A program made the translations under genes and the position numbers. Of a stretch of 64,000 nt of DNA, positions 34,808 through 44,969 are shown piece by piece. This DNA is from Cytobacillus sp. NCCP-133. GTDB taxonomy: Bacteria; Bacillota; Bacilli; Bacillales; Cytobacillaceae. The stretch is taken from contig NZ_BRVM01000008.1 of NCBI RefSeq assembly GCF_026011715.1, positions 1 to 64,000 of the forward strand, in the 5' to 3' direction. The notes under the pieces were generated by a model, which saw nothing but the letters and a program-made list of their open reading frames with translations, had not been told where the DNA came from and made no database searches. How positions within the stretch are numbered: position 1 is the first letter of the stretch; every line of letters begins with the position of its first letter.

Positions 34808-35950
34808 CTAAATTTTTTGAGCTATTTTCATTGAGGCAGCAATGTTTCTTGCTGTCCTTTCCATATAAATTGCAGCTTGCTCAATGGCTTGGGGCAGGGT
34901 GATAGTGCCAGGGACAATGCTGAAGAGGGCATCAATTCCATGTTCATGCACAACATGACAATCATCCGATAACGACCCAGCAAGGCCGATAACGGATACG
35001 CCGTATTTTTTAGCAGCTTTGGCGACACCGATAGGCGTTTTGCCGTAAATCGTTTGGCTGTCGATCTGTCCTTCGCCAGTGATGACGAGATCTGCATCTT
35101 TTACTTCTGTTTCAAAATCTACTGCACTCAGGACGATATCGATTCCTCTTTTCAAGTCAGCGTTCAAAAATGCGAGCAGGCTGCCGCCGATTCCCCCAGC
35201 TGCACCCGCACCTTCAATATTGCGATACGGCTTCCCGATAGCAGCTTCAGCCACATCCGCAAAGTGCGCCAGGTTTTGGTCCAGGATTTTCACCATTTCA
35301 GGACTCGCCCCTTTTTGCGGTCCAAAAATGGCCGATGCACCTCTTGGGCCCGTTAAAGGGTTATCTACATCACACGCAACTTCAATATGAACATTTTTTA
35401 AGCGGGGATCCAAGCCGGATAAATCCACGGATGCCAGCTGTGAAAGAGATCCTCCTCCAGGTCCGATATCCTTTCCTTTTTCATCAAGCAGCTTTCCGCC
35501 CAATGCCTGAACCATGCCGGCTCCTCCATCATTTGTGGCGCTTCCGCCTAAACCGATTATGAGGTGTTCCACACCTAAGTCCAAAGCGGCAGCGATTAAG
35601 TCCCCTGTCCCTCTAGTGGAAGTGATCATCGGATTTCTTTTCTCAGCGGGGACCAGATGCAGCCCGGAAGCAGCTGCCATCTCAATTACAGCCGTTTGCC
35701 CATCCCCCATCAAACCAAAGAATGCTTGAACGGGTTCTCCCAGCGGCCCTGTGACCGTCCGTTCTTCAATAGTACCGTTTGTTGCTTCGACGAGCGATTG
35801 AACCGTCCCTTCTCCGCCGTCAGCCATCGGCATTTTCCTGTATTCTGCAGATGGAAAAATGGATTTAAAGCCTTTTTCGATCGCATTCGCTGCCTCCAGA
35901 GCCGACAAACTTTCTTTAAACGAGTCAGGCGCAATAACAATTTTCATCAT
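34808..35950 (-). CDS. glxK: Glycerate kinase
   Basis: 380 residues. MKIVIAPDSFKESLSALEAANAIEKGF at the start, MADGGEGTVQSLV, GLGGSATNDGGAGM and DLVITGEGQIDSQT are all hallmarks of class II glycerate kinases, which phosphorylate D-glycerate to a phosphoglycerate. It lies 15 bp after the GntP permease gene, and together they form a glycerate uptake and use operon. Confidence 0.95.
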   Translation of the reverse strand: MMKIVIAPDSFKESLSALEAANAIEKGFKSIFPSAEYRKMPMADGGEGTVQSLVEATNGTIEERTVTGPLGEPVQAFFGLMGDGQTAVIEMAAASGLHLVPAEKRNPMITSTRGTGDLIAAALDLGVEHLIIGLGGSATNDGGAGMVQALGGKLLDEKGKDIGPGGGSLSQLASVDLSGLDPRLKNVHIEVACDVDNPLTGPRGASAIFGPQKGASPEMVKILDQNLAHFADVAEAAIGKPYRNIEGAGAAGGIGGSLLAFLNADLKRGIDIVLSAVDFETEVKDADLVITGEGQIDSQTIYGKTPIGVAKAAKKYGVSVIGLAGSLSDDCHVVHEHGIDALFSIVPGTITLPQAIEQAAIYMERTARNIAASMKIAQKI

Positions 35951-35965
35951 GATACCTCTCCCTTC

Positions 35966-37237
35966 CTAAGATCCAAAAAGCTTAAAGACTCCGAATACAA
36001 GAGTAGATATGACGGCGAGCGTTAAACCGACAAGAGATTCATATGGCATAACCTTCAAGCGTTCCTTGATATCCATATGGACGCTTCCTGCAGTAGCATG
36101 AAAGAAGCTTCCGTGCGGCAAATGGTCAAGTACGGTAGCACCCGCATGAATCATGGCAGCTCCAGCCAAGGCTGAAACACCCAGCCCTAAAATAGTGCTT
36201 CCGAAAACCCCGCTCGCTACTGCAGTACCTGCCGTTGTGGATGCCGTTGCTGCAGACATGAAAATACCGGACACTGGCGCCAGCAGATAAGCAGGAAGTC
36301 CAGAAGAACTTAAAGAATTTATGATGACATCTTTTAAAGCCGAATTGGCAATGATGCCGGCCAATGTACCCGTTCCTAAAAGCATGATGGCTACCCCGGA
36401 CATTTTGGTTAATCCAGAAATAGCGTAATCGTTGATTTTTTTCGTCTTTTTCATGGCGATGGCGCCGATGATCCCACCGGCTGGCAAAGCAATCATTGGA
36501 TCAATGCTGATATCAAATAAGGGCCGAAGCGCTAATAAAATAATCGTAACAAGTGGTGCAATCATGGCTGTGAAAAACAGCGGAAGTTTTGTATCCTCGT
36601 TCACTTCCACATCACCCGCTGATACAGCTGAACCTTTATGTACCAGCTTCTTGGCAATGAAATATGTAACAGCCATTCCACCTATAGCCGGAATGATCCC
36701 TGCTGCCATAACAGATGTAAGCGGAACCCCAAATGCATCAGATGCAGCAATGGCATTTGGGTTAGGCGACATGATGTTCCCTGCTTTTCCTCCCCCAATC
36801 ATCGCGAGCAAAATGGCCGTTTTGGACAATTTCGCTCTTTTCGCAATCGCTAAAGCAATGGGTGAGACGGTAATAACGGCCACATCCACAAAGACGCCTA
36901 CTGTCGTAAGAATCATTGTGGCAACCGCCAATGCGAGGAGTGCACGGGTTTCCCCGAATTTTTTTACGATCGTTTCAGCAATCGAAGAAGCAGCACCCGA
37001 TTCAATCAGAACGCCGGCCAAAATACCCGCAGCCAAAATTCTCAGGACAGCCGGAATAATTCCTTTCGCACCTTCCATCATTAAGTTCACTGTGCTGGTA
37101 ATGTCTACTCCCCCAATTAGACCTCCAGCTAATGCACCTGCAACCATCCCATAGGCTGGCGGCACTTTTTTTAAGATTAAGAGAATAGCAATAACAAGGG
37201 CGCTGATTGCCCCTAAAGCGCTTACAGTTACCTCCAT
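35966..37237 (-). CDS. GntP-family permease, probable glycerate importer
   Basis: 423 residues, about 12 helices. GGGKAGNIMSPNPNAIAAS, SGVAIMLLGTGTLAGIIANS and HAGATVLDHLPHGSFFHATAGSV match the gluconate permease family. The next gene is glycerate kinase, so D-glycerate is the likely substrate in place of gluconate. Confidence 0.9.
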   Translation of the reverse strand: MEVTVSALGAISALVIAILLILKKVPPAYGMVAGALAGGLIGGVDITSTVNLMMEGAKGIIPAVLRILAAGILAGVLIESGAASSIAETIVKKFGETRALLALAVATMILTTVGVFVDVAVITVSPIALAIAKRAKLSKTAILLAMIGGGKAGNIMSPNPNAIAASDAFGVPLTSVMAAGIIPAIGGMAVTYFIAKKLVHKGSAVSAGDVEVNEDTKLPLFFTAMIAPLVTIILLALRPLFDISIDPMIALPAGGIIGAIAMKKTKKINDYAISGLTKMSGVAIMLLGTGTLAGIIANSALKDVIINSLSSSGLPAYLLAPVSGIFMSAATASTTAGTAVASGVFGSTILGLGVSALAGAAMIHAGATVLDHLPHGSFFHATAGSVHMDIKERLKVMPYESLVGLTLAVISTLVFGVFKLFGS

Positions 37238-37359
37238 ATAAAAACCTCCCTAGATGCTTGTATCACTAGTTCCATTGTAAGCGTTTGCTTGATTGATTAC
37301 ATTATGAATGATGATGAATTATTTGATTAGAAAATAATAATAACTGTGCATTTGCACAA

Positions 37360-38466
37360 TTATTTCAGGTCGTTCACTAATTTTGCCATATAAAGTTCCA
37401 TCAGATTTTTAATGTTTCTCGGATCTTTTCCGGTCAGTTCGGTAATTTTATCAAGCCGGTATCTTAGCGTATTGCGGTGTATAAATAGATGGTCTGCTAT
37501 TTTGTTTAGCTCTCCGCCTTCTTTTATGTATATATCAAGGGTATGGACCAATTCTCCTTTTTTATCCTGCTCAAGAAGTTTATTATAAAAATGGAAAGCA
37601 TATGCTCCCTGTTCTTTCTGAGCTAGCTGTGATAAGACAATTTCAAGCCGGAAGTCTTGATAACGATAAAGCTCCGCATGCGGATCAAGTTTTGGTCCAA
37701 TATGGGTGAGAAGCTGAGCATGATGGAAGGAAGTCTTAAGCTCACTGTTATCTTCTGCTATAGAACCGATAGCCATTACTGCTTTTCCTTTTGACAAAGC
37801 GGCGATCCTCTTCAAAAAGGCTGTTTGTACTGATTCTGATCCGGCTTTAAGTACGACAATTTCATTGCTGAAGGTTACACCGATTAAATCCTGTTGGCTC
37901 AGTTCAAAATGAATAGCATTAATAAGCTTTTGATTGTCTGTTTCTGCGTCTTCACAAAGCTGAAGGATAATGGCTGATCTCGGCTGCTCAAGATGAAAAC
38001 CGAGAAATAAGGATCGCTCCTTGATCCAGGCTTCTTCAAGATGCTCGCCGGAAATAAGCCTGTTAACAATTTCACTCTGCAAACGCTGCTTCCACTGAAC
38101 TCGTTCAAGCAAAAAGGATTGCTCTAATACTAGTTCTGCCGCCATTTTAACCAGTTCTGCATAACTCCTGATATGCTCCGGAGCCCCCGTTATGCCCACA
38201 ACACCAACAATTTGGCTATTAAATCGGATCGGCAAATTGATCCCTGGCTTAGACCCTTTCAGATTAAAAGCTTGTACTTCACCAATTTCCAGACTCTCTT
38301 CTTTTTTTAGAACAAGCAGTGCACCATCATGAAGCTGCCCGATCCTTTTGCTATCACCTGATCCGATGATAATCCCTTTTTCATTCATGACATTAATGTT
38401 CTTATGAAGTATTTTCATTGTGCGCACCACTATTTCCTGTGCGAGTTCATGTGTTAGCAATTGCAT
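37360..38466 (-). CDS. CdaR-type sugar-diacid/glycerate regulator
   Basis: 368 residues. N-terminal putative sugar diacid recognition domain (about 1-135: LAQEIVVRTMKILHKNINVMNEKGIIIGSGDSKRIGQLH), central GGDEF-like region, and C-terminal PucR-type helix-turn-helix (about 310-365: GGELNKIADHLFIHRNTLRYRLDKI). CdaR activates glycerate/glucarate genes, which matches the permease and kinase just downstream on the same strand, separated by a 122-bp gap that can hold their promoter. Confidence 0.92.
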   Translation of the reverse strand: MQLLTHELAQEIVVRTMKILHKNINVMNEKGIIIGSGDSKRIGQLHDGALLVLKKEESLEIGEVQAFNLKGSKPGINLPIRFNSQIVGVVGITGAPEHIRSYAELVKMAAELVLEQSFLLERVQWKQRLQSEIVNRLISGEHLEEAWIKERSLFLGFHLEQPRSAIILQLCEDAETDNQKLINAIHFELSQQDLIGVTFSNEIVVLKAGSESVQTAFLKRIAALSKGKAVMAIGSIAEDNSELKTSFHHAQLLTHIGPKLDPHAELYRYQDFRLEIVLSQLAQKEQGAYAFHFYNKLLEQDKKGELVHTLDIYIKEGGELNKIADHLFIHRNTLRYRLDKITELTGKDPRNIKNLMELYMAKLVNDLK

Positions 38467-38529
38467 TGTTCTGCCGCCTTCCTTGTTTCTTCATTTTAAT
38501 GTACCATAGTGAATTTGCACAATAAAGGA

Positions 38530-38563
38530 AAAATAAAAACCGTGTGGCAGACACGGTTTGGGT
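38530..38563 (-). terminator. Terminator of the siroheme genes
   Basis: Minus strand: AAACCGTGT-ctgcc-ACACGGTTTTTATTTTT, immediately after sirC. Confidence 0.85.
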
Positions 38564-38571
38564 GATAATAA

Positions 38572-39186
38572 TTAAGTTAATGATTGCAGATATTGCCACT
38601 TTTTTTCACGCTCGTATTCATGGAGGCGGTAGTTGTCATCCAGCAGCTCAGCAAGAAGCTGATTTTTTTCATCATAAGAAATAGGAAGCTTTTTGATCTG
38701 CTCACGGCATGCTGACAGAAATGCAGTATACTCAATCCAGCTATCATTGAATTGCTCTTCCAGTTCTTTCTTCAGCATTCGGGTAAGTTTGGGGCTTGAG
38801 CCATTTGAAGTCACAGCGATTTGAAGGTGCCCCCGGCGGATGGTCGCAGGAAAAGCAACATTGCCTTCACCGGATTCATCAACCACACAAACAAGCTGGG
38901 AAGGAGCAAGTGATTGGACGAGCATAGAATTGATTTCACGGTTATTCGTTGCCATAATGCTTAAAAAGGCATCCTTAAAATCTGACGGCTGTGCTTCTTT
39001 GTGCAGCAGGCTATAATTTTTCTGGTTCGCAAGGCCAATCACATCTTTAGAAAAATCGGGTGCAATGAAAGTGATGTCAGCCCCTTCTGAACTTAGGACA
39101 TTGGCTTTTCGGAATGCTATTTTGCCTCCTCCAGCAATAACGATTTTTTTCCCGGTTAAATCAATGACTAAAGGCTGCACTTTCAT
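38572..39186 (-). CDS. sirC: Precorrin-2 dehydrogenase SirC
   Basis: 204 residues. The N-terminal Rossmann segment LVIDLTGKKIVIAGGGKIAFRKANVL binds NAD, and NVAFPATIRRGHLQIAVTSNGSSPKL is the conserved siroheme-synthase segment. It oxidises precorrin-2 to sirohydrochlorin, the second step to siroheme, cofactor of sulfite reductase. It overlaps the end of sirB by 26 bases. Confidence 0.95.
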   Translation of the reverse strand: MKVQPLVIDLTGKKIVIAGGGKIAFRKANVLSSEGADITFIAPDFSKDVIGLANQKNYSLLHKEAQPSDFKDAFLSIMATNNREINSMLVQSLAPSQLVCVVDESGEGNVAFPATIRRGHLQIAVTSNGSSPKLTRMLKKELEEQFNDSWIEYTAFLSACREQIKKLPISYDEKNQLLAELLDDNYRLHEYEREKKWQYLQSLT

Positions 39187-39913
39187 TCTCCTTCCCGTTC
39201 GCTTTTTCGATCACAATCCCTTGAATAACCTCCTGGCTTCCCAGTGATCCTGTCAGAACGAGCGAATGTCTTTGTTTTATCTTTTTGCTGACCTCTTTCT
39301 TTACCTCGCTTAAAAGAAGGCCGGCAAACAGCAAATAAGGGATTGCGATGATTCGTCCTTTTGCTTCACCGCATATGGAGTCAAGTCCTTCATTGAATGA
39401 AGGTGATGCTGCTGCTAAATAGCATACGTGCACATTCTTAAACCCAAGACGCAGACTGAGTCCGTTTTTAATAGACTCAAAGGATTCCAGAACGGCCGGA
39501 TCGCTGCTTCCTCTCCCAATAAGTAAGATTGAATCATTATTATTTATTGTCTGAGCTTCTTGTCTGACATGTTCTGCAAGCGCATCCAGTATACGCTCCT
39601 GTACTCCAAACGGATCTGCCGTTGTGATCTTTATGTGGGGATATTTTTTCTTCAAGGGAGATAATGCTTCAGGAATATCCTGTTTGATATGCCCTGCAGC
39701 CAATAAAAATAAGGGAACCACTTTAATTTCAGTAGCTCCTTCTTTTACACAGCGTTCGAAGCCTTCCTCAATGCAGGGCTCAGTTAATTCTAGGAAGCTG
39801 AGCTGCTGGATAGGAGCATTCACCTTTTTCATCACACTCTCGATAAAAAGTCTGGCTTCGTCTGCCCCTTTTTTCGATCGGGTGCCGTGGCCGATGTATA
39901 GGATCGCTTTCAT
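39161..39913 (-). CDS. sirB: Sirohydrochlorin ferrochelatase SirB
   Basis: 250 residues from ATG at 39913, chosen because AAAGGAG lies 7 bases before and the protein then begins MKAILYIGHGTRSKKG, the usual CbiX/SirB start; an open frame continues about 53 codons upstream without homology. IGHGTR carries the metal-binding His, and VVPLFLLAAGHIKQDIP the second. It inserts Fe2+ into sirohydrochlorin to give siroheme. Confidence 0.93.
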   Translation of the reverse strand: MKAILYIGHGTRSKKGADEARLFIESVMKKVNAPIQQLSFLELTEPCIEEGFERCVKEGATEIKVVPLFLLAAGHIKQDIPEALSPLKKKYPHIKITTADPFGVQERILDALAEHVRQEAQTINNNDSILLIGRGSSDPAVLESFESIKNGLSLRLGFKNVHVCYLAAASPSFNEGLDSICGEAKGRIIAIPYLLFAGLLLSEVKKEVSKKIKQRHSLVLTGSLGSQEVIQGIVIEKANGKENESAAFSH

Positions 39914-40152
39914 AGGGTGCTCCTTTCTTGATTGGTTACTTGTTTTTCCGGTTAAAAAGTCTATCTTTTGGGAAGGGGAGCATCTTGGGCTAAAACTGGT
40001 ATTTCTTTGGATTACTCTATTACTGGATTGACACTTATACTCCTGTGGAACGATGTGTACCTTTCTCGACACATAAACCCTGCTGGATAACGCATATCGA
40101 TTTGGTTCAGCTCAAAAGAATGACTCATAGAAAGTATTACCCGACTAAAAAA

Positions 40153-40935
40153 CTACAAAACTTGTTTTCCAGCAGGGAGATGCGGTGCAATTTCCTCTTC
40201 AAACCAATTTATCTTCTGATGCATTTTGACTACTTCACCTATCACAATCATGCTTGGGTTCTCAATTTTTGCTTCTTTTACTTTGTTTTCAATATTGGCA
40301 AGTGTGCCGGTGACCGTTCTCTGTTCAGCCATGGTTCCCCAATGGACAAGGGCGATCGGTGTCTGCGGGGATTTGCCGTTGCCAATGAGATTCTTTACGA
40401 TATTTGGCAATTGGGATACACCCATGTATACACATATCGTATCAACGGCATGCGCCAGATGGGCCCATTGGTGTTCGGCTTCTTCATTGCCGGCTTGGTG
40501 GCCGGTGACAAACGCGAAACTTTTGCTTAATGTGCGGTGGGTGACAGGAATTCCTGCATACGCAGACGCGGCAATACCTGCTGTGATGCCTGGGACAATT
40601 TCAAATGGAACCTCATTTTTCGCACACTCTTCTGCTTCTTCCCCGCCTCTTCCAAATACAAACGGATCTCCGCCCTTTAAACGGCATACCTGTAAGCCTT
40701 TTTTGGCATACTTGACCAGCAGGCGGCTGATGGTTTCCTGCTTCATGATATGGTGGTTAGGAAGCTTTCCGCAATAGACAAGCTGGGCATCTTCCTTGGC
40801 ATTTTTCAATAGTTCCCAATTCACGAGACGATCATAAAGAACGACATCTGCCTCTTGCAGACAGCGCATTCCTTTAACAGTCATCAGCTCCGGATCTCCA
40901 GGGCCAGCACCCACTAAATACACTTTTCCCGTCAT
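40153..40935 (-). CDS. sumT: Uroporphyrinogen-III C-methyltransferase SumT
   Basis: 260 residues. VYLVGAGPGDPELMTVKG, VCRLKGGDPFVFGRGGEEAE and GIPVTHR are the family motifs. It methylates uroporphyrinogen III twice with SAM, starting siroheme synthesis. It is first of the sumT-sirB-sirC trio; a terminator separates it from cysC, so it may have its own promoter. Confidence 0.95.
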   Translation of the reverse strand: MTGKVYLVGAGPGDPELMTVKGMRCLQEADVVLYDRLVNWELLKNAKEDAQLVYCGKLPNHHIMKQETISRLLVKYAKKGLQVCRLKGGDPFVFGRGGEEAEECAKNEVPFEIVPGITAGIAASAYAGIPVTHRTLSKSFAFVTGHQAGNEEAEHQWAHLAHAVDTICVYMGVSQLPNIVKNLIGNGKSPQTPIALVHWGTMAEQRTVTGTLANIENKVKEAKIENPSMIVIGEVVKMHQKINWFEEEIAPHLPAGKQVL

Positions 40936-41064
40936 GTTCTGATCGCCCTTTCTTAATGATTTGTTATTTTATATATGCATAGGCTTATATTTTCTAAGCT
41001 AATATTCTAATTGCTTTTTATAATACCATTTTTCATAGTGAAATAGTAGGAATTATTTTTTAGA

Positions 41065-41098
41065 AAAGGAGCCTCTTTATCTAAAAGAGACTCCTGGA
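41065..41098 (-). terminator. Terminator between cysC and sumT
   Basis: Minus strand: AGGAGTCTCTTTT-agat-AAAGAGGCTCCTTTTCT, immediately after cysC. Confidence 0.85.
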
Positions 41099-41102
41099 TA
41101 TT

Positions 41103-41702
41103 TTAGATGATATTCTGTTCCCGCAAATAGGTTAAAATTTGCTGGACCGCTTCTTCAACTGAATATTGATCAGAGCGGACTGTGATTTCAGGATTTCCAG
41201 GTGCTTCATATGGTGAATCAATTCCTGTGAAATCTTTAATTTCTCCCCTGCGTGCTTTTACATATAATTGCTTTGGATCACGGCGCTCACACTCTTCAAG
41301 CGGGCAATCGATGAATACTTCAATAAATTCGCCTTCTTCGAACATATTCCGCACGCTGTCCCGATCTGAACGGAATGGGGAAATAAATGCTGTTGTGACA
41401 ATTTTACCACTGTCCACAAATAGCTTGGCGACTTCGCCAATACGCCGGATATTTTCATTCCGGTCTGCTTCTGAAAAGCCAAGATCTTTATTTAAGCCAT
41501 GCCGGATATTATCTCCATCAAGGACATATTCATTGATCCCCTGGCGGAAAAGTTCATGTGAGACAGCGTTCGCGATCGTTGATTTTCCTGAACCGGAAAG
41601 GCCGGTAAACCATAGTGCCACACTGCCATGTCCATTCTGTGCACGTCTTTCTTCTTTTGTTGTCGCAGCATCATGCCAAGTAATGTTCGTAGCTTTTGCC
41701 AT
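41103..41702 (-). CDS. cysC: Adenylylsulfate kinase CysC
   Basis: 199 residues. Walker [32 protein letters not shown] and [10 protein letters not shown] are diagnostic. It phosphorylates APS to PAPS. Located 12 bp after sat in the sulfate operon. Confidence 0.96.
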   Translation of the reverse strand: MAKATNITWHDAATTKEERRAQNGHGSVALWFTGLSGSGKSTIANAVSHELFRQGINEYVLDGDNIRHGLNKDLGFSEADRNENIRRIGEVAKLFVDSGKIVTTAFISPFRSDRDSVRNMFEEGEFIEVFIDCPLEECERRDPKQLYVKARRGEIKDFTGIDSPYEAPGNPEITVRSDQYSVEEAVQQILTYLREQNII

Positions 41703-41714
41703 CTTTGTTCCCCC

Positions 41715-42860
41715 TCAAACGGTTTCTTTCTCTTTCATGCCTTCTATTAAAACTTCAACAACTTCTTTTCTGCTAAAAGTCGATGGAGGAAGCTCCCCAT
41801 TTCGCAGCATTTCTCTAACTTTAGTGCCTGAGAGGATGACGCGGTCTTCCTTGCTGTGAGGGCAAGTTTTATCTGAAGCCATGCCTTCGCATTTATGGCA
41901 ATAAAAGCTATGTTCAAAAAACAGCGGCTTAATGCCAAGCTCTTCTTCGGTAAAATGACTGAAAATATGCTGTGCATCATAGGTGCCATAATAATTTCCT
42001 ACACCTGCATGGTCTCTTCCAACGATAAAATGGGTGCAGCCGAAGTTTTTCCTTGCGATCGCATGGAATATCGCTTCCCGCGGTCCGGCGTATCTCATTG
42101 CCGCAGGATAAACTGCCAGCTGTGTACGGTCTTTAGGATAGTAATTTTCAAGTAGCACACGATAGCTCCTAAGGCGGACATCAGCCGGGATGTCATCTGA
42201 TTTCGTTTCACCCACTAGCGGATTCAGGAAAAGTCCATCTACGGTTTCAAGTGCAGCCTTCTGAATGTATTCATGGGCACGGTGGACAGGGTTTCTTGTT
42301 TGGAAGCCAACTACCGTTTTCCAGCCCTTTTCTTCAAATAAAGCTCTTGTATCCTTTGGTTCGAACCAGACATCTTCCGCAACCCCTTTGCCTGGCTTTT
42401 TAACTAATATTATATCTCCTGCCACATAAACCGGGCCGCGTTCAAAAAGTCGCTTAACCCCCGGATGTGCCAGCTCTTCCGTCTTGTAAACTTCACGTGC
42501 TTCTTTGCTTAAGTCCGGTTCATACCATTCAGAAACGGTAATAACTCCATACACATCACCATCGTATACAAGCTTGAATTTCTCTCCTGCTGCCAATTCT
42601 TTTGCATTTTTCTCCGATACAGGAAGGGTAACCGGGATGGACCAAACTGCTCCATCTGCCAATCTCATTTTTTCAACAACAGATTCATAGTCTGCTTTTC
42701 CAAGGAAACCTGTTAGAGGGCTGAATAGTCCAATACCTATCAGTTCAAGATCACTTAAGGCAATGGCATCCATGCTGATTTCTTTTTCAATTCCAGTTAG
42801 ATCGTAATTTGGGTCAAATGCTTGAATTAGTTTTCCACCATGAGGTTTCGGTAAAGACAT
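41715..42860 (-). CDS. sat: Sulfate adenylyltransferase Sat
   Basis: 381 residues, the stand-alone form. [12 protein letters not shown] carries the nucleotide-binding Hxx[13 protein letters not shown] the second active-site loop, and a zinc site [15 protein letters not shown] sits near residue 315. It makes APS from ATP and sulfate. Confidence 0.96.
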   Translation of the reverse strand: MSLPKPHGGKLIQAFDPNYDLTGIEKEISMDAIALSDLELIGIGLFSPLTGFLGKADYESVVEKMRLADGAVWSIPVTLPVSEKNAKELAAGEKFKLVYDGDVYGVITVSEWYEPDLSKEAREVYKTEELAHPGVKRLFERGPVYVAGDIILVKKPGKGVAEDVWFEPKDTRALFEEKGWKTVVGFQTRNPVHRAHEYIQKAALETVDGLFLNPLVGETKSDDIPADVRLRSYRVLLENYYPKDRTQLAVYPAAMRYAGPREAIFHAIARKNFGCTHFIVGRDHAGVGNYYGTYDAQHIFSHFTEEELGIKPLFFEHSFYCHKCEGMASDKTCPHSKEDRVILSGTKVREMLRNGELPPSTFSRKEVVEVLIEGMKEKETV

Positions 42861-42886
42861 TTCTCATCAACCTTTCCTTTTTACTT

Positions 42887-43951
42887 TTACTTTTTTTCAG
42901 TTAAGGGCCTTGCGCTTGCTGGTGTCTGATTCATTAAAAATTTCACCCCGAAAACGGAGATCAGTACACCAGCCATGGCAATGACCGGATACACATTTTT
43001 TTCAATGACCAGCTGGATGAACGTGTAGGATAGGACCATTGACAGCACTGGAGATACGACCCACACGACTAAAAGCTGGACGACAATATCTTTCTTGAGG
43101 ACCGAGCGCCCTTGTTTGGCAAATCCTATTCCAATAATGGAAGATGTCGTGATTTGTGTCAGCGGTACCGGGATCCCAAAAACGGAAGCCGCCATGACAA
43201 TACCTGCTCCTGTTCCTGAGATGACACAGCCTTCTTCAAGCCGGATGCTCGTAATTTTTTTGCCATTCGTTTCAAGGACCTTTTTTCCAAGAAAAATAGC
43301 GCCCAATGCGACGAATAAACCTCCCCAGAAGATTCCGCTAAAGGTACTCATAATGCCTGCTCCGACAAGCGGGCCGACAGCATTTGCCACATTGTTCATG
43401 CCGGCGGAGAATGCTTCAAACACGCCCATTAATATGACAAGGGCAGTTAAAATGGGGATTGCCTTTGGTTTCCTTATCAGCTGCTGGATGAAGCTTTTCT
43501 TTAATAGTGATGCGGCCAATATGGCAATGATAAAAGCGACCACAGGAGTTAAAAGCCAAAACATGATAATCCAGGCCAGCTTTCCTGCAAAGACCGATTG
43601 ATAAACGATCCCCGCACCGACTACTGATCCAACTGTGACCTCACTTGTTGACAGCGGAATGCCGAACACATTTGCCAAAAAAAGTGAAAGGGCTGCCGAT
43701 GCTATTACAATGAGGGCTACTGCCACTGTAAAGGTTTCCTTCGGGACAATTCCGCTGCCCATCGTCCTGACGACTTCCCCTCCGCCCAGCCATGCCCCGA
43801 AGAAAACGGCCACTCCACAAAGGAAGAGAGCAATGGTGCGGTTTTTAATGACACCCGATCCATAAGCAATTCCCATGGACGCTGCCCCACCGCTTGCTCC
43901 GATATTCATGGCAAAAAACAAAGCGACTGTGACCGCTAAAATCGTGAGCAT
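42887..43951 (-). CDS. cysP: Sulfate permease CysP (PiT family)
   Basis: 354 residues with about 10 helices. FFAMNIGASGG near the N-terminus and AFSAGMNNVANAVGPLVGAG in the second half are the paired PiT signatures. Between cysH and sat it corresponds to Bacillus CysP, which imports sulfate. Confidence 0.94.
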   Translation of the reverse strand: MLTILAVTVALFFAMNIGASGGAASMGIAYGSGVIKNRTIALFLCGVAVFFGAWLGGGEVVRTMGSGIVPKETFTVAVALIVIASAALSLFLANVFGIPLSTSEVTVGSVVGAGIVYQSVFAGKLAWIIMFWLLTPVVAFIIAILAASLLKKSFIQQLIRKPKAIPILTALVILMGVFEAFSAGMNNVANAVGPLVGAGIMSTFSGIFWGGLFVALGAIFLGKKVLETNGKKITSIRLEEGCVISGTGAGIVMAASVFGIPVPLTQITTSSIIGIGFAKQGRSVLKKDIVVQLLVVWVVSPVLSMVLSYTFIQLVIEKNVYPVIAMAGVLISVFGVKFLMNQTPASARPLTEKK

Positions 43952-43966
43952 GGTTTCAGCCTCCTT

Positions 43967-44683
43967 TTAGTTCGTATGAAGCCCGCATTCTGTCTTGCCG
44001 CTGCCTGACCATCTTCCAGCACGGGAATCTCCATTTTCGCTGACTGCCTGTGTACAGGGAAAGCAGCCAATGCTTGGATAGCCATGGTCATGGAGTGTGT
44101 TATAAGGAAGATTCTTTTCCCTGATATAGGACCAGACTTCATCCCAAGTCCAGTGGATGAGCGGGCAGATCTTAACATTTTGAAACTTTTCATCCTTATT
44201 GATGAATTCAGTATTTGCTCTCGTCGGCGATTGCTCCCGGCGCAATCCTGTGATCCATGCTTGCTTTGGCGATATTGCCTCTCTTAACGGGATTACCTTG
44301 CGGATGTGGCAGCATTGGTTGGGATCTCTTTTCCAAAGAGCCGATCCGTATTCTGCCGCTTGCTGATCAAGGGTAAGTGCTGGCTCTTTCCGTTCAATCC
44401 GCAGCTTTGGAAATTTTGCTTCCATTTTTTCAATCACTTCATAGGTTTCAGGGAAATGCAGCCCAGTGTCCAAAAAGACAATATGGGCATCCGGTTTGAT
44501 TTGCTGTATTAAGTCGATCAAGACAATTGCTTCAGCCCCAAAGCTTGATGCATAGACAATCTTGTCATCTTTATAGTTTTTATAAGCCCACTCCAATACG
44601 CGGCTGGCGCCTTTTAATTTGTCTTCAAATGAAAATGTATCGGAAATTTGTTTCCAGTTTTCATATGTTACTGCAGTGTCCAT
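43967..44683 (-). CDS. cysH: Phosphoadenylyl-sulfate/adenylyl-sulfate reductase CysH
   Basis: 238 residues. VYASSFGAEAIVLIDLI (PP-loop), the cluster cysteines NQCCHIRK and IGCFPCTQ, which mark the 4Fe-4S type able to use APS as well as PAPS, and the catalytic ECGLH at the C-terminus are all present. It reduces activated sulfate to sulfite. First large gene of the operon, after yezD and a hairpin. Confidence 0.95.
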   Translation of the reverse strand: MDTAVTYENWKQISDTFSFEDKLKGASRVLEWAYKNYKDDKIVYASSFGAEAIVLIDLIQQIKPDAHIVFLDTGLHFPETYEVIEKMEAKFPKLRIERKEPALTLDQQAAEYGSALWKRDPNQCCHIRKVIPLREAISPKQAWITGLRREQSPTRANTEFINKDEKFQNVKICPLIHWTWDEVWSYIREKNLPYNTLHDHGYPSIGCFPCTQAVSENGDSRAGRWSGSGKTECGLHTN

Positions 44684-44717
44684 CTTGCAGTACTCCTTTC
44701 AAATTCGATTTTTCAAC

Positions 44718-44770
44718 CAAAAAAGGCCGCCTTTTTGCCTGAATGCCCTTCAGGTAAAAAGACCGCCTCT
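44718..44770 (-). terminator. Hairpin between yezD and cysH
   Basis: Minus strand: CCTGAA-gggca-TTCAGG nested within AGGCGGTCTTTTT...AAAAAGGCGGCC, then TTTTTT. It may end a short yezD transcript or limit read-through to cysH. Confidence 0.7.
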
Positions 44771-44777
44771 AGTTTGT

Positions 44778-44936
44778 CTAGTCAGCGCGCTTATTCGGTT
44801 GAAGACGAACCTTTTCGTTCTTCTCAAGTTGTATTACTTTGCCATCCTGGATGACCAATGTGATCGATCCAAAATTGATGCTCTGAAGCATCTGCTTTAA
44901 AGTAGCAGATAGCTCTTCCCAATCAGCCTGTTTCAG
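44778..44936 (-). CDS. yezD: YezD-type small protein (DUF2292) heading the sulfate operon
   Basis: 52 residues. SINFGSITLVIQDGKVIQLEKNEKVRL is the DUF2292 core, typical of small proteins next to sulfur and molybdenum metabolism genes. AAAGGAGG lies 9 bases before a CTG at 44936, apparently the start, since no ATG/GTG/TTG fits. Function in the family is unknown; position suggests a link with sulfate assimilation. Confidence 0.8.
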   Translation of the reverse strand: MKQADWEELSATLKQMLQSINFGSITLVIQDGKVIQLEKNEKVRLQPNKRAD

Positions 44937-44969
44937 AGTGGCTCGCCTCCTTTTCATTGCTAATTTCTA